Assembly: GCF_002355855.1 (NCBI RefSeq)
Contig: NZ_AP017655.1
Location: forward strand, 496,001-560,000
From: Sphingobium cloacae
Lineage (GTDB): Bacteria; Pseudomonadota; Alphaproteobacteria; Sphingomonadales; Sphingomonadaceae
DNA: 64,000 bases
Direction: 5' to 3'
A program made the translations under genes and the position numbers. Under the pieces are notes generated by a model, which searched no databases, was not told the origin of the DNA, and was given only the letters and a program-made list of their open reading frames with translations. Numbering within the stretch: position 1 is the first letter of the stretch; each line of letters opens with the position of its first letter. Shown here one piece after another: positions 17,836-27,013 of this stretch.

Positions 17836-18630
17836 ATGCATAGCATGGCTTCGCAAACATTAGGAAAATTAAACCGGCTGCAACGGGATCTCCCAGAGAG
17901 CCTGCTGGTCGACGCGGCATGGATGGAAGCCCATGGTTACTCATCATCGCTGCGGAGCCAATATGTTCGCGCGGGATGGCTCGATAGCCCGACCCGGCGC
18001 GTCTATCGCCGCTCGCGTGGACCGCTCACCTGGGAACAGGCCGTTATCTCACTGCAATCCCTGTTGGACCTGCCTTTGACAGTTGGCGGGCGCACAGCGC
18101 TCGAACAGCAGGGCTACGCTCATTATCTCTCCATAACGGTGCGCGAAGTCCATCTCTATGGGCCAAGCCGGCCGCCGACATGGCTCGACAGCCTGCCACT
18201 CGATGTCTCGTTCCGCTGGCATAACAGCCTCCGGCTGTTTCCAGTCGACGGCGAGATTCCTCCCGAGCCTGCGCCCCGGATGTCCAGCACCGCCGGCACG
18301 ACCTTGCCGATCCGCTGTTCGAGCAAGGAACGCGCCGTTCTCGAACTGCTCGATGAGCTTCCCCATGAGAGCTTCCATCAGGTCGACATGCTGATGGAAG
18401 GAATGAGCGACCTCAGCCCACGTCGCCTTCAGACACTTCTTGAGGCGTGCGCGAGCGTAAAAGTGAAGCGTCTCTTCCTCTTCTTCGCGGATCGCCATGG
18501 CCATGCCTGGCGTTCGAAGCTCGATGTTTCCCGCCTGGATCTCGGATCGGGCAAACGCGTCCTGGTCAAAGGAGGGAAGCTCGACCGGCGCTACAACATC
18601 ACCGTGCCCTCCGACCTGGCGGGAGAATAG
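17836..18630 (+). CDS. AbiEi-family type IV antitoxin / transcriptional regulator
   Basis: The protein has 264 aa. The N-terminal part is a winged-helix-like region (about 15-75: ESLLVDAAWMEAHGYSSS, then VRAGWLDSPTRRVYRR), as in AbiEi antitoxin domains. A mid region has TVGGRTALEQQGYAHYL and VHLYGPSRPPTWL, common in this family. The stop is 4 nt before the AbiEii toxin start. AbiEi neutralises the nucleotidyltransferase toxin without direct binding and represses the operon. No strong Shine-Dalgarno is seen before ATG 17836, which lies close to two inverted repeats. The pair probably stabilises the element or limits phages. Confidence 0.85.
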   Translation: MHSMASQTLGKLNRLQRDLPESLLVDAAWMEAHGYSSSLRSQYVRAGWLDSPTRRVYRRSRGPLTWEQAVISLQSLLDLPLTVGGRTALEQQGYAHYLSITVREVHLYGPSRPPTWLDSLPLDVSFRWHNSLRLFPVDGEIPPEPAPRMSSTAGTTLPIRCSSKERAVLELLDELPHESFHQVDMLMEGMSDLSPRRLQTLLEACASVKVKRLFLFFADRHGHAWRSKLDVSRLDLGSGKRVLVKGGKLDRRYNITVPSDLAGE

Positions 18631-18634
18631 CTGT

Positions 18635-19555
18635 ATGGCGTTTCTCGACGGCTACCGGAGACAGGTCGCTCTTCTTCTGCGTGTTATGCCTCACGTCGCG
18701 AAGGAGGATATCTTCGCGCTGAAAGGCGGAACAGCGATCAATCTGTTCGTGCGTGACCTGCCGCGACTTTCGGTGGACATCGACCTCACCTATCTGCCGA
18801 TCGAGGACCGCGCGACCTCGCTCGCCACGATCGATGCGGCGATGCTGCGGATCAAGGAACGCATCGAGGAAGGACTGGTCGGAGCCAGGATTCATGCGTC
18901 GCGTTCCGCTGACGAAAAAATCGTCACCAAGCTCATCGTTCGTGCGGATGATGTGCAGATCAAGATCGAGGTCACGCCAGTGTTGCGCGGGACGGTCTAT
19001 GATCCCGTCGTTATGGGTGTCGTTCCCGCAGTCGAGGACGCCTTTGGTTTTGCTGAGATTCAGGTGGTGTCCTTCGCCGATCTCTATGCGGGAAAAATCG
19101 TGGCGGCGCTCGACCGGCAGCACCCTCGCGACCTCTTCGACGTCCGCGACTTGCTGGCGAACGAAGGCGTCACAGACGATTTGCGACGTGCATTTCTCGT
19201 CTACCTCGCCAGCCATAATCGCCCGATGGCCGAGGTTCTCGCTCCCGCCCGTAAACCGCTCGCCGAGGAGTTCGAGCGCGGTTTCGTCGGAATGACTCAC
19301 CAGCCGATCACTCTGGCGGAACTGGAATCAGCGCGTGAAGACATCATCGCGCGCATGGTTGCCGGGATGCCTGACACTCATCGGCAATTCCTTGTCGGCT
19401 TCAAGCGTGGTGAACCGGACTGGGCGCTTGCGGGCATTGATGAGGCGAGGCGACTGCCCGCGGTCTTGTGGAAGCAACGTAACCTGGACCGGTTGGACCC
19501 TGGCAAGAGGCAGGAGCTTGTTGCCGCGTTGGAGAAGCAATTGCTGCCGGGATAG
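18635..19555 (+). CDS. AbiEii/AbiGii-family nucleotidyltransferase toxin
   Basis: The protein has 306 aa from the ATG at 18635, 4 nt after the antitoxin stop. It carries the nucleotidyltransferase motif I (KGGTAINLFVRDLPR then SVDIDLTYLP, the D-x-D metal pair), a middle basic segment, and motif III/IV (DLYAGKIVAALDRQHPRDLF). These are the conserved motifs of AbiEii/DUF1814 toxins, which transfer nucleotides to a cellular target; family members have been shown to modify tRNA 3' ends. Action is cytoplasmic and bacteriostatic. All motif residues look intact, so the toxin is probably active. Confidence 0.9.
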   Translation: MAFLDGYRRQVALLLRVMPHVAKEDIFALKGGTAINLFVRDLPRLSVDIDLTYLPIEDRATSLATIDAAMLRIKERIEEGLVGARIHASRSADEKIVTKLIVRADDVQIKIEVTPVLRGTVYDPVVMGVVPAVEDAFGFAEIQVVSFADLYAGKIVAALDRQHPRDLFDVRDLLANEGVTDDLRRAFLVYLASHNRPMAEVLAPARKPLAEEFERGFVGMTHQPITLAELESAREDIIARMVAGMPDTHRQFLVGFKRGEPDWALAGIDEARRLPAVLWKQRNLDRLDPGKRQELVAALEKQLLPG

Positions 19556-19768
19556 GTCAGGCGCCCCTCCGACGCCTGCAGGTCAGCCTGTTTGCGGCGA
19601 GCAGCGCGGAAGGGTGGTGGTTAGGTGAAGTGCGGGAGCAGCGAGGAAAGGGTGGAGGTGATGGGAGAGGGAGCCGCTCGCGTTTGGGACCAGCAGGTAC
19701 ATTGAAGGCTTACGGTTCGACATGGATTTTGGCGGAATGGCCGGGCAATGTCTTTCCGCTAGCGCTGC

Positions 19769-20121
19769 CTATATTCTTGGTGATGCAGGCGCGCGAACAT
19801 AGCGCACAGCGTGGTCGAGGCGCTCCGCCGCGTCGGCCTCGCTGATGCGGAGGCGGCGTGCGATCTGGCCAACGGTAAAGCCGTCATTGCGATGAAGGAA
19901 CAAGGCCCGCATGGTCAGGTGCGGTAGATCGGTAAAAACAGAATCCCATACCTCGCCTTCTTCCCCCATCTTGCCCGACGACCCCATGACCCTCTCAATC
20001 ACATCGTGGAGATCGGCAGCAGCGGGTTCCTGCAAGGCGTATAGGATCGCCAAGGACTGCTCCATCATTTCCAGCGCTTGTTCTTTCAATTCGTCGTTGC
20101 CCGGCTCGTTACGCTCCCCAT
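19769..20121 (-). pseudogene. sigma-70 region-4-like HTH protein with an apparent 5' frameshift
   Basis: An uninterrupted frame encodes 106 residues from a TTG at 20089. The region LTMRALFLHRNDGFTVGQIA then RRLRISEADAAERLDHA resembles sigma-70 region 4 or a similar HTH. Upstream, a near-perfect Shine-Dalgarno (AAGGAGGTGAGAGC) precedes an ATG at 20121 that opens only an 11-codon peptide ending in TGA across the TTG. Adding one G to the GGGG run after that ATG would give a continuous start MGERNEPGNDELKEQALE, which looks genuine. So either a base has been lost, there is a sequencing error, or expression depends on frameshifting or on coupling from the short peptide. Confidence 0.6.
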
Positions 20122-20718
20122 GCTCTCACCTCCTTCTTAGTTGCAGAGGAGCATGACAGAAATCGCGGGATTTTCATCAACAACAACCCCCAACTTGGAT
20201 ATTGTTGTGCGCTGGCTTTTTGCGCGAAGGTGCCATGCGCTATTTTATGATTTCCGAGCCGTTAGCCGGACTTCAGATTTTGAAAACATCATGACTGCCA
20301 GCCTTACAGGTCGCGCCGCCGCTCGCATCAGCGGAGGTGCCGAGAATGGGGTTGCCCGGGGATGGAGATGCTCGAGATATGGAAAATGCACGGTCTCGTG
20401 CCGACCTTGTAAGTCATATGCCCAGCAGAAGCGGCTGAGACGCAGTCCGTGTTGGACACCGCAAAAGCTGTCCCAACCGCGACATTTACCGGAACTGGCA
20501 AGAACGACCGTCATGCATTGACATTGGTGACGGTTATTGCGGCGGCGCCAATACCCTCTCTCTGGAATTGACGCCGCCACATCGATCCCTGTTCGCAAAG
20601 ATGGGTCAATGCCGATAGATTAGAAGCGTTGTTCCCAATCGGTTTCCAGATCGAGCCGATTCACAAATGATGGAACACCGACAGAATTCTGCTATAGTCC
20701 TCCAGTGAGGATATAGCG
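20122..20718. other. gene-free stretch, about 600 nt
   Basis: No coding frame here is convincing. An inverted repeat GGCGGCG ... CGCCGCC spans about 20540-20577. A TATAGT hexamer at 20693-20698 followed by GTGAGGATATAGCG before ATG 20719 is a plausible -10 element and ribosome-binding site for the next gene. The rest may be decayed sequence. Confidence 0.4.
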
Positions 20719-21177
20719 ATGAACAACGCCGCCCATATTCAAGCGCCCGAACCGGCATCGCCTCGGCTGAAACCGTCCGATTGGCTCTGGCGTCCGTGGT
20801 ACGCGAAGCTGTGGTGGTCGGCAATTCCGGTCTGGTGGATTGGCATGGCTACATCGACCAGGATCGCGCCGCTTGAGGCGTTCTACGACAGTGCGGCGGC
20901 CGGTTTTCTCAACCTCCTGTTCTTTCCGATGACGGCACTCATGGTGCTTGGACTCGGCTATGTGCAGCAGTGGGTGGCCGGGTTTTCATCGACGGGCGAG
21001 GGTACGCCTGTGTCCGATGAAGCGGTGGCCAGAACCTCCAAAAGAATGTGGGAGGAACATGAGCGAGGAATGGAAGACCTTCGTGCTGGCACCGATATAT
21101 TCGATCCACGGTCGGGAGGTCTCTACATCGGCAACCCGCTGAGCCTTCAGCACCCTAGTCGGTTCTTCAAGCACTAA
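20719..21177 (+). CDS. hypothetical two-helix membrane protein at the end of the tra region
   Basis: The protein has 152 aa. The N-terminus is soluble and tryptophan-rich (SDWLWRPWYAKLWWSAIPVW), with one helix about 34-50 and a second about 66-88, then a charged C-terminal half (RTSKRMWEEHERGMEDLRAG, then DPRSGGLYIGNPLS). I do not recognise the family. Its last four bases overlap the 3' end of the convergent traG. Start support is GAGGATATAGCG upstream. Its position directly beside traG suggests a conjugation-related accessory role, such as entry exclusion, but nothing in the sequence proves it. Confidence 0.6.
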   Translation: MNNAAHIQAPEPASPRLKPSDWLWRPWYAKLWWSAIPVWWIGMATSTRIAPLEAFYDSAAAGFLNLLFFPMTALMVLGLGYVQQWVAGFSSTGEGTPVSDEAVARTSKRMWEEHERGMEDLRAGTDIFDPRSGGLYIGNPLSLQHPSRFFKH

Positions 21178-24100
21178 CGATTCTTGAAGCTGCTGTCGCC
21201 ATCGCCGGGGCTGCCATCCACGTCCGTAGAAAATCTACCGCTCTTCAGGACGGAGTTCTGTTCGACCGAAGTCAGGGGCCCGGTAATGTCGAAAGTTGCC
21301 CGGCCGGAATCCGCATCATGGAGATATCGGTTGCGTATGCCATCCGGGCCAAGAATCCGGTCCGACAGTTCACGCGAGAAGGTCGCCGCCGGGTCGCTCG
21401 AGCGCGCGGCTTCGCGCTCGGCGGCGGCAATCGCTTCGCGCACGTCGTAGTTGACGATGTCAATCGACGACTGTGCTGTCTCGTTGCTGATTCCGACGTC
21501 ACGACTTTCAAAACCAAGACTGGCGCCCACTCGACCTGAGGTCGACGTGGTCTTCTGTGGCGACTGCGCTTGGCCCGCTTGCTTGCCTTTCTCTGCAGGC
21601 TGCCCGCGACCGCCTATCGCCTCCGATTCATCGACCCCAACCGAGCCTCCGAGTTGAGCGCCGACGCTTGTACCGATCGTGACATTATCCTGCGCGGATC
21701 GCGAGAGCCCGCGCTGCCACCCGGTCTGCGCGATGATCGCCTGCACGTCGCGCGTAAGCGTATCGGCCACCTGCGGGTTCAGACGCCAGTTGCCATGACG
21801 GTCCATCTCGAACCCGCCCTTGAGCCAGTTCTGCATCATCGCCTGGCCCTGTTCGCCGCTGCTGAGGAAATGCTCGATCGTGTCGGGCCCGGCCTGTTTC
21901 CCTGCCTCGAACCGCGTAGAGGTATCGTTGCGGGCCGATTGCTGGAACCCGACCGAGCTGGAGACGAGAAGATCGTTGTCGGCGAACGAGAACCTTGCCC
22001 GCCCGCCATTGGCGACCGCGCCCAATTGGCTCTCGTTGATGAGCCCGCCGCGCCACATCTGCGCCGCCGTCTCCGGGGTGAGATTGAGGCTCAGATCGCC
22101 ATTCTGCGCCATGGCGATCTGCCGCTTCGACATGTCGACACCATGATCGGCCAGCAGCTTCTGCATGCGCGTCAGGCGCTCATTATCGATGATCCGCGTC
22201 ATCCGTTCGTTGCGAGCGCGGTCAGCGATCCCGGCCGCACCACCTTCGGCCATGTCGACCTGATTGCCGGCGCCCTGCGACAGCGTGCGGATGAAGCTGT
22301 CGAGATGTGCGGCCTGGCGCACCGACATGCCCGCGGCGGCCGCGCCTTCCGCGAACCCGGCATTGTCGGCCTGTCGCCGCTGCTCCCCGATCCGGGCGGC
22401 CGAGCGCGTACCGTCGTGACCGACCTCACGCTGCGCGTCGAGCTTGCCCGACCGCTCCGCAAAATCGAAGCCCGCTGCCTCGCGGGTGCGGCCATAGACG
22501 CTGGCGCCCTCGCGCGCGGCCTCGACGGTCGCACCGTCGGCGGTGCCGACCTGCACGGCGGCATTGTAGGTTTCGAGCGCCCGCATGACCTGCGCCTCGT
22601 TGCGGCCGGTTGCGCGGGAGAGTTGGGAAATGGCTGTCGACCGAGCCTCTCCGGATAGCGCATTGATAAAGGCGATGCGGCGGGAGGTTTCCTGGACTGA
22701 GAGGCCGAGCATGGAGGCGGCGTTGCGCTGGCCCTCATTGCTGCCGGTCCTATGCGCCTGCTCGGTCGCGACATTGCCGCGCTCGATCCGCCTTACATTG
22801 TCGCCAGCAAAATCGCGCCGGCCTTCCATCGCGCCGACTTGAATCTGCGCGCCGGTAAGATCGTTGCGCAGCATCTGCTCCTGGTCGAAGGTATTGGCGA
22901 TCAGTTTGGCGAAGGTCGGATCAGCCGACGCTTGGGCGATCACCGTCGAGGCTTTGAGCGCGGCATCCTTTTGGTCGTAGCCGTTCCTCTCAAAATGCCG
23001 CTGGGCTCCGGACAGCATCATGTCATAGGCGCGCGTATCCCCGAACGCCTTCCACTGGACCATCTTCTGCGTGAAGGCCGCGAACGAACGTTCCCCGGAT
23101 TGCCCCTCGCCAAAATAGCCGGTGCCAAGGCTGCGGAGCGCATCCTTCTCGGCAAAATTATGGATCGCACTGGTCGCGGCATTGTCGCGCACGGCGCGCA
23201 CGGTCGCGGGATCGGTGAGGCTGCGGCCGGTGAGGGCAGGGGAGAGCCCGCCCAGTTCGCGTGCCGCATCGAGCTTGCCCATGCCGAATGCGGCCGTCCC
23301 GCTGGCGCCGCCGCCATGTTCGCCGAGCACGCTGCTCGCGGCACCGAACGCACGGGTTGCGCCGAAGGCCGAGCGCTCCCCGAAATCCCCGAAGTTCGAA
23401 GCCGCGCCCCGCCGCGCCATGGTGCCCGCTGCTCCCGCCTGCGCCTCGAGCGCGCCGGCATAGCCTTCGCTGGTGGCAAGCGGTGCGGCGGCTGCCGTGC
23501 CCTGACCCTGCACACCGAGCGCGCCGGATGTGAACGAGGTGAACACATTACCGGAGAACCGGAAAACCGTGAAGACGAACGCCCCCGCAAGACCCGCGGA
23601 CGCGGTGCGGAAACTCCCGAAGATGGCGAGCGCCTTCATCGCGGACGACGGCGCCAGCATCCAGGCATTGGCCGCGACATGGTTGGCGCGCATCTCGGCC
23701 AGCACATCGGTCGCGCGGCCGAGCGTCAGCTGATAGATCCCGGCGTCGATCACGCCCCAGAGCGCCACGAAGACGAACAGGCCGAGGGCGAAGGAAGCCA
23801 CGCGCAGATTGATCGGGGTGAGGATGAACAGCAGCGCGACGGGCATCATGAAGAGCATGATCCCGAAGACCGTCGCCCGGATCGTGGGCATCCACTCGTT
23901 GGCCGTCGACATGGTGGCCAGGCCTGACGAGACGACAGCGCGATTGGCCATGACACGCGCCGCCGTTGCAGGACTGTCCTCGAACAGCACATCGCCCACC
24001 GTGCTGCCGAGCATCACATTGGTCAGGAACTGCTGGAGCGAGAGCGGCGTATCCATCATCATCTGGCCAAGTTCGCCGATGTTGGAGCGGCAGCGCTGAA

Positions 24101-24944
24101 GCTGGGTCGCATTGCCGATGTCGTAGCCGGTGCGGGTGCAGACCTGCGCGACATAATTGTCGAACAGCGCAGGTTCGGAGAGGCGTGTCGAGATATGTTC
24201 CCACGCCTCGTTGCAGCTCACCGTCGTGCCGCCCTTGTCGGTGGACGTGAACACCGTGCTGAAGGTCGCCGGCCCCGCCATCGCGGCAAAGGCGGCAGGA
24301 AGATCGGTCGCCGTGCGGAACAGCTGATCGTCGTCGACGCCATAGGCGGGCGAGACCCGCGCGACCGGATAGCATTGCCGGACATAGTCCTTGATCGTCG
24401 CGTCAAGGAACGTGTCGGTCATCGGGCCGCGCGGGCTCGCTGCATTGAGGAACAGGTCGAAACTGTGCCCGCCCGCCCCGAACTCAAGCTTGGCATGGGG
24501 ATCGGTGGTGTTGTCGTCGATCACTTCCGCGAGCGCGCGCTCCATCATGTTGGTCATGCCCGCGACCAGCACGATGAGGTTCGGCACGTCGCCGACCGGC
24601 TGATAGGCGTTGCGGACGCGGTCGTAGACATGGACCGTGCCCGTCGTCGCGACCAGGCCGACGAACAGGCCGACGCCGATCAGCATCTGGAACCCGAAGG
24701 CGACGATGCCCATGCCTTGCCCGCGGATGCTGGCGAGCAGGACGCCGAGCGCGATGCCCACCACCGCGACGATCAGCACCAATGTCTCGTAACGCGAATC
24801 CCCGAAGATCATCGAGACGAGGCGGAAGGCGTCCACCGTCTCCGCAAAGCCGTCATAGGTGTGGAAACTCGCATCGATCGCCAGCGCGGGACTGGCCGAG
24901 AAGAGAGCGATCAGGACCGAGATCGCGCGAACTAAGCGGTGCAT
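21174..24944 (-). CDS. traG: TraG: mating-pair stabilisation / entry-exclusion recognition protein
   Basis: The protein has 1256 aa, longer than F TraG (938 aa). A signal-like N-terminus (MHRLVRAISVLIALFSASPA) is followed by IDASFHTYDGFAETVDAFRL and several membrane helices within the first about 470 residues. A very long hydrophilic Ala/Gly/Gln-rich C-terminal region follows, predicted to lie in the periplasm, with FAFADND/GGSVGVDESEA-type low-complexity patches. F TraG acts in pilus assembly through its N-terminal domain and in mating-pair stabilisation and entry exclusion through its C-terminal domain. It is the last gene of the tra operon, 14 nt downstream of traH. Confidence 0.9.
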   Translation of the reverse strand: MHRLVRAISVLIALFSASPALAIDASFHTYDGFAETVDAFRLVSMIFGDSRYETLVLIVAVVGIALGVLLASIRGQGMGIVAFGFQMLIGVGLFVGLVATTGTVHVYDRVRNAYQPVGDVPNLIVLVAGMTNMMERALAEVIDDNTTDPHAKLEFGAGGHSFDLFLNAASPRGPMTDTFLDATIKDYVRQCYPVARVSPAYGVDDDQLFRTATDLPAAFAAMAGPATFSTVFTSTDKGGTTVSCNEAWEHISTRLSEPALFDNYVAQVCTRTGYDIGNATQLQRCRSNIGELGQMMMDTPLSLQQFLTNVMLGSTVGDVLFEDSPATAARVMANRAVVSSGLATMSTANEWMPTIRATVFGIMLFMMPVALLFILTPINLRVASFALGLFVFVALWGVIDAGIYQLTLGRATDVLAEMRANHVAANAWMLAPSSAMKALAIFGSFRTASAGLAGAFVFTVFRFSGNVFTSFTSGALGVQGQGTAAAAPLATSEGYAGALEAQAGAAGTMARRGAASNFGDFGERSAFGATRAFGAASSVLGEHGGGASGTAAFGMGKLDAARELGGLSPALTGRSLTDPATVRAVRDNAATSAIHNFAEKDALRSLGTGYFGEGQSGERSFAAFTQKMVQWKAFGDTRAYDMMLSGAQRHFERNGYDQKDAALKASTVIAQASADPTFAKLIANTFDQEQMLRNDLTGAQIQVGAMEGRRDFAGDNVRRIERGNVATEQAHRTGSNEGQRNAASMLGLSVQETSRRIAFINALSGEARSTAISQLSRATGRNEAQVMRALETYNAAVQVGTADGATVEAAREGASVYGRTREAAGFDFAERSGKLDAQREVGHDGTRSAARIGEQRRQADNAGFAEGAAAAGMSVRQAAHLDSFIRTLSQGAGNQVDMAEGGAAGIADRARNERMTRIIDNERLTRMQKLLADHGVDMSKRQIAMAQNGDLSLNLTPETAAQMWRGGLINESQLGAVANGGRARFSFADNDLLVSSSVGFQQSARNDTSTRFEAGKQAGPDTIEHFLSSGEQGQAMMQNWLKGGFEMDRHGNWRLNPQVADTLTRDVQAIIAQTGWQRGLSRSAQDNVTIGTSVGAQLGGSVGVDESEAIGGRGQPAEKGKQAGQAQSPQKTTSTSGRVGASLGFESRDVGISNETAQSSIDIVNYDVREAIAAAEREAARSSDPAATFSRELSDRILGPDGIRNRYLHDADSGRATFDITGPLTSVEQNSVLKSGRFSTDVDGSPGDGDSSFKNR

Positions 24945-24958
24945 GACGCGGCCCTCCG

Positions 24959-26383
24959 TCAGCGGTTGCGGTTGGCGGCGGCGCCGGCGGCGTCGCGCGC
25001 ATCACGGTCGCGCTGGCGCACGACCCCGGCATAGTTGGCCGAGAGGTTCGCCTGGTTGAGGGCGGCCATGTAGGACTGGCGCATCTGCGCGCGCTGGCGC
25101 AGCACCTCGTCGCGTAGCCCGCTCAATTGCTCAATGCCCTTGGCGAGGATGCGGGTCTGGCAGATCCGGGCGCTGCCGGCATCGGCCGCGCCGGCGGCGG
25201 TCACGCCACGTTCGGCATTGGACACGGCAAAATCTATGCTACGCGTGAGGTCGTTGAGCATCTGGTATGCGAGCGTCAACGCGACCAGTTCGTCGGTATC
25301 GCCGATCACGCTCTCGACCAGCCCCTGGCGCACGCCCCATTCCAGAAGACGATAGACGGGGAGGGTGCGCACATTGGCGACGAACTGGCGTTCCTCCGCC
25401 GTCAGCGCGGCGCGCGTGCGGATCTTGATCGCGATCGACTCCATCCGGCCGCGCGCGAGCACCAGCGCGCCCTTGCCGCTGCCGTCGGTCGAGCAGTCGG
25501 CCGAGGTCGGCGGCACCGCGATCGCGCGGGTCTGGACCTTGCCGGTCAGGAAATCATCGACGCTCTCGGTGTCCTGCCGCGCGCAGGCGGGGATAGCCGT
25601 GAACAGCGGTACCTTGTCCGCCGGGTCCCAGCGCATATAGACGTCGCCGACGCGGGCGCGCATGACGCCGGCCCAGTCGGACGCGCCGACACGCGCGGCG
25701 GCATGGGCGAGGAGCGAGCCGGTCTTGAAGATGTCGGTGACCTCGGCCGGGCAGTTTTCCAGCGCGTCGCGCAGATCCTCGGTCGGATTGCCCTGGTTCG
25801 CCTGAATCTTTTCGCGGCTCTGCTGATAGCTCTTGGAGAAGCCCTCGCGGACGCTCTTGTAGCCGGTCATCTCTTCGATGATGCCCGACATATTGTCGTC
25901 GCCCCGGGCGATCTGGACCATGCGGTTGGCGAGCCGGCAATCGTTGACCTGGATCGAGTTGAGGAAGTTGGTCGCCGCCTCCATCTTCGAGATGATGTTG
26001 CCCATTTTTTCATCGAGGGTTTCCAGCAGGTACTGGAAAGCGACCGCCGGGGCGGCCTGAAGGATGCTTTCGAGCTTCTGGACGAGATAGTCGGGATCGA
26101 GGAACGACATGCCGCCCAAAAACATGTCGATTCCCCCGCAGCCCGCGCGGACCTTGGGCAGCGTGACCGACATGAGATAGTCGTTATGGACATCGATCCG
26201 GCCCGACATGCCGCCCGCGGTGATATAGCCGCGGGTCTGGTCCTCGAACGAGCCGGGGCTGGTATAGGTCACATTGTCGAACCAGCTTTCGGCCCAGCTT
26301 TGCGCACAAGCCGGTGTGGCGAAGGCAACGCAAGCCAGCAGGGGCAAGGCGAGCAGGGTCAGGCGGCGGCGCGGGTTTGCCAT
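24959..26383 (-). CDS. traH: TraH: conjugative pilus assembly protein
   Basis: The protein has 474 aa, close to F TraH (458 aa). A signal peptide (LLALPLLACVAFATPACAQS) leads into the TraH pattern: SWFDNVTYTSPGSFEDQTRG, YITAGGMSGRIDVHNDYLMS, and a CGGIDMFLGGMSF segment. The C-terminal part is rich in heptad-like glutamine, arginine and alanine (LRQRAQMRQSYMAALNQAN). It is a periplasmic F-type secretion component that cooperates with TraF, TraW, TraU and TrbC in pilus extension and retraction. The pattern is complete with no internal stop. Confidence 0.93.
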   Translation of the reverse strand: MANPRRRLTLLALPLLACVAFATPACAQSWAESWFDNVTYTSPGSFEDQTRGYITAGGMSGRIDVHNDYLMSVTLPKVRAGCGGIDMFLGGMSFLDPDYLVQKLESILQAAPAVAFQYLLETLDEKMGNIISKMEAATNFLNSIQVNDCRLANRMVQIARGDDNMSGIIEEMTGYKSVREGFSKSYQQSREKIQANQGNPTEDLRDALENCPAEVTDIFKTGSLLAHAAARVGASDWAGVMRARVGDVYMRWDPADKVPLFTAIPACARQDTESVDDFLTGKVQTRAIAVPPTSADCSTDGSGKGALVLARGRMESIAIKIRTRAALTAEERQFVANVRTLPVYRLLEWGVRQGLVESVIGDTDELVALTLAYQMLNDLTRSIDFAVSNAERGVTAAGAADAGSARICQTRILAKGIEQLSGLRDEVLRQRAQMRQSYMAALNQANLSANYAGVVRQRDRDARDAAGAAANRNR

Positions 26384-26428
26384 GGCGGGCAGCTTTCGTT
26401 TGCGCGGGCAAGGGTCTGGCTCCCCATG

Positions 26429-27013
26429 TCAGTTCCTTGCTCGGTTGGAGGATGGAGGCGTGGGCGCGGCCACGATTCCGGTGAACTTCGCCATGCCGCG
26501 CACGCCGACAGCGGGCTTCACCCCGGTCAGCATCTTGGCGGCGAGGTAGAGATTGCGCGCGAGGTTGGGCGCGTGATCGGTGCCGATCGCGACGGGAATG
26601 ATGCGATTGGAATCGGCGACAGGGCGGACCCAGGCGACCGGATGCCCGACCCATGGCAGACCGAGGCGCCCGGAGCGCAGCATCGCTTCCTGGCTGCCGA
26701 TCGTGCGGACCTTCCAGCCATAGCGTTGCCCCAATGTGCCGAGCCGCGCCCAGAGATCGGCGCAGGGGATGCAGCCGGGCGCCGTGCTCATCTCGACGAT
26801 GAACGCGGGGGCCTGGCCTTTCATGGTTTCGGCGAAGTCGGGCGGCCAGTCGCGCGTCACCGGAACGCGGGCGAGCCATTGGCGCATCTTCGCGTCGGTG
26901 GCGACCGGGTGGATCGCCGCGCGCATCGCCTGTTCGTGCGTCGGCGCCTGCGCGTGCGCGGATCCATTGGCCATGAGCATCGCCGTAAGCAGGATGGGGG
27001 CAAAGCGGATCAT
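26429..27013 (-). CDS. thioredoxin-fold (TrbB-like) exported protein
   Basis: The protein has 194 aa with a signal peptide (MIRFAPILLTAMLMANGSAH). A thioredoxin-like core holds a C-x-x-C pair (STAPGCIPCADLW) at about residue 80 and a later PVAW-like cis-proline region. F TrbB is a periplasmic disulfide isomerase of similar size in the same operon, so TrbB-like is the best call. The start at 27013 overlaps the traF stop (ATGA). It probably helps fold cysteine-rich TraN, TraU and TraH proteins. Confidence 0.75.
   Translation of the reverse strand: MIRFAPILLTAMLMANGSAHAQAPTHEQAMRAAIHPVATDAKMRQWLARVPVTRDWPPDFAETMKGQAPAFIVEMSTAPGCIPCADLWARLGTLGQRYGWKVRTIGSQEAMLRSGRLGLPWVGHPVAWVRPVADSNRIIPVAIGTDHAPNLARNLYLAAKMLTGVKPAVGVRGMAKFTGIVAAPTPPSSNRARN

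Noticed and set aside
20141..20521. A 126-codon plus-strand frame in the gene-free stretch
   Set aside because: Its composition is unlike a protein, and it has no ribosome-binding site or family pattern.
20540..20577. Inverted repeat GGCGGCG ... CGCCGCC as transposon end
   Set aside because: It is seven bases of simple GC sequence with no transposase or target duplication nearby.
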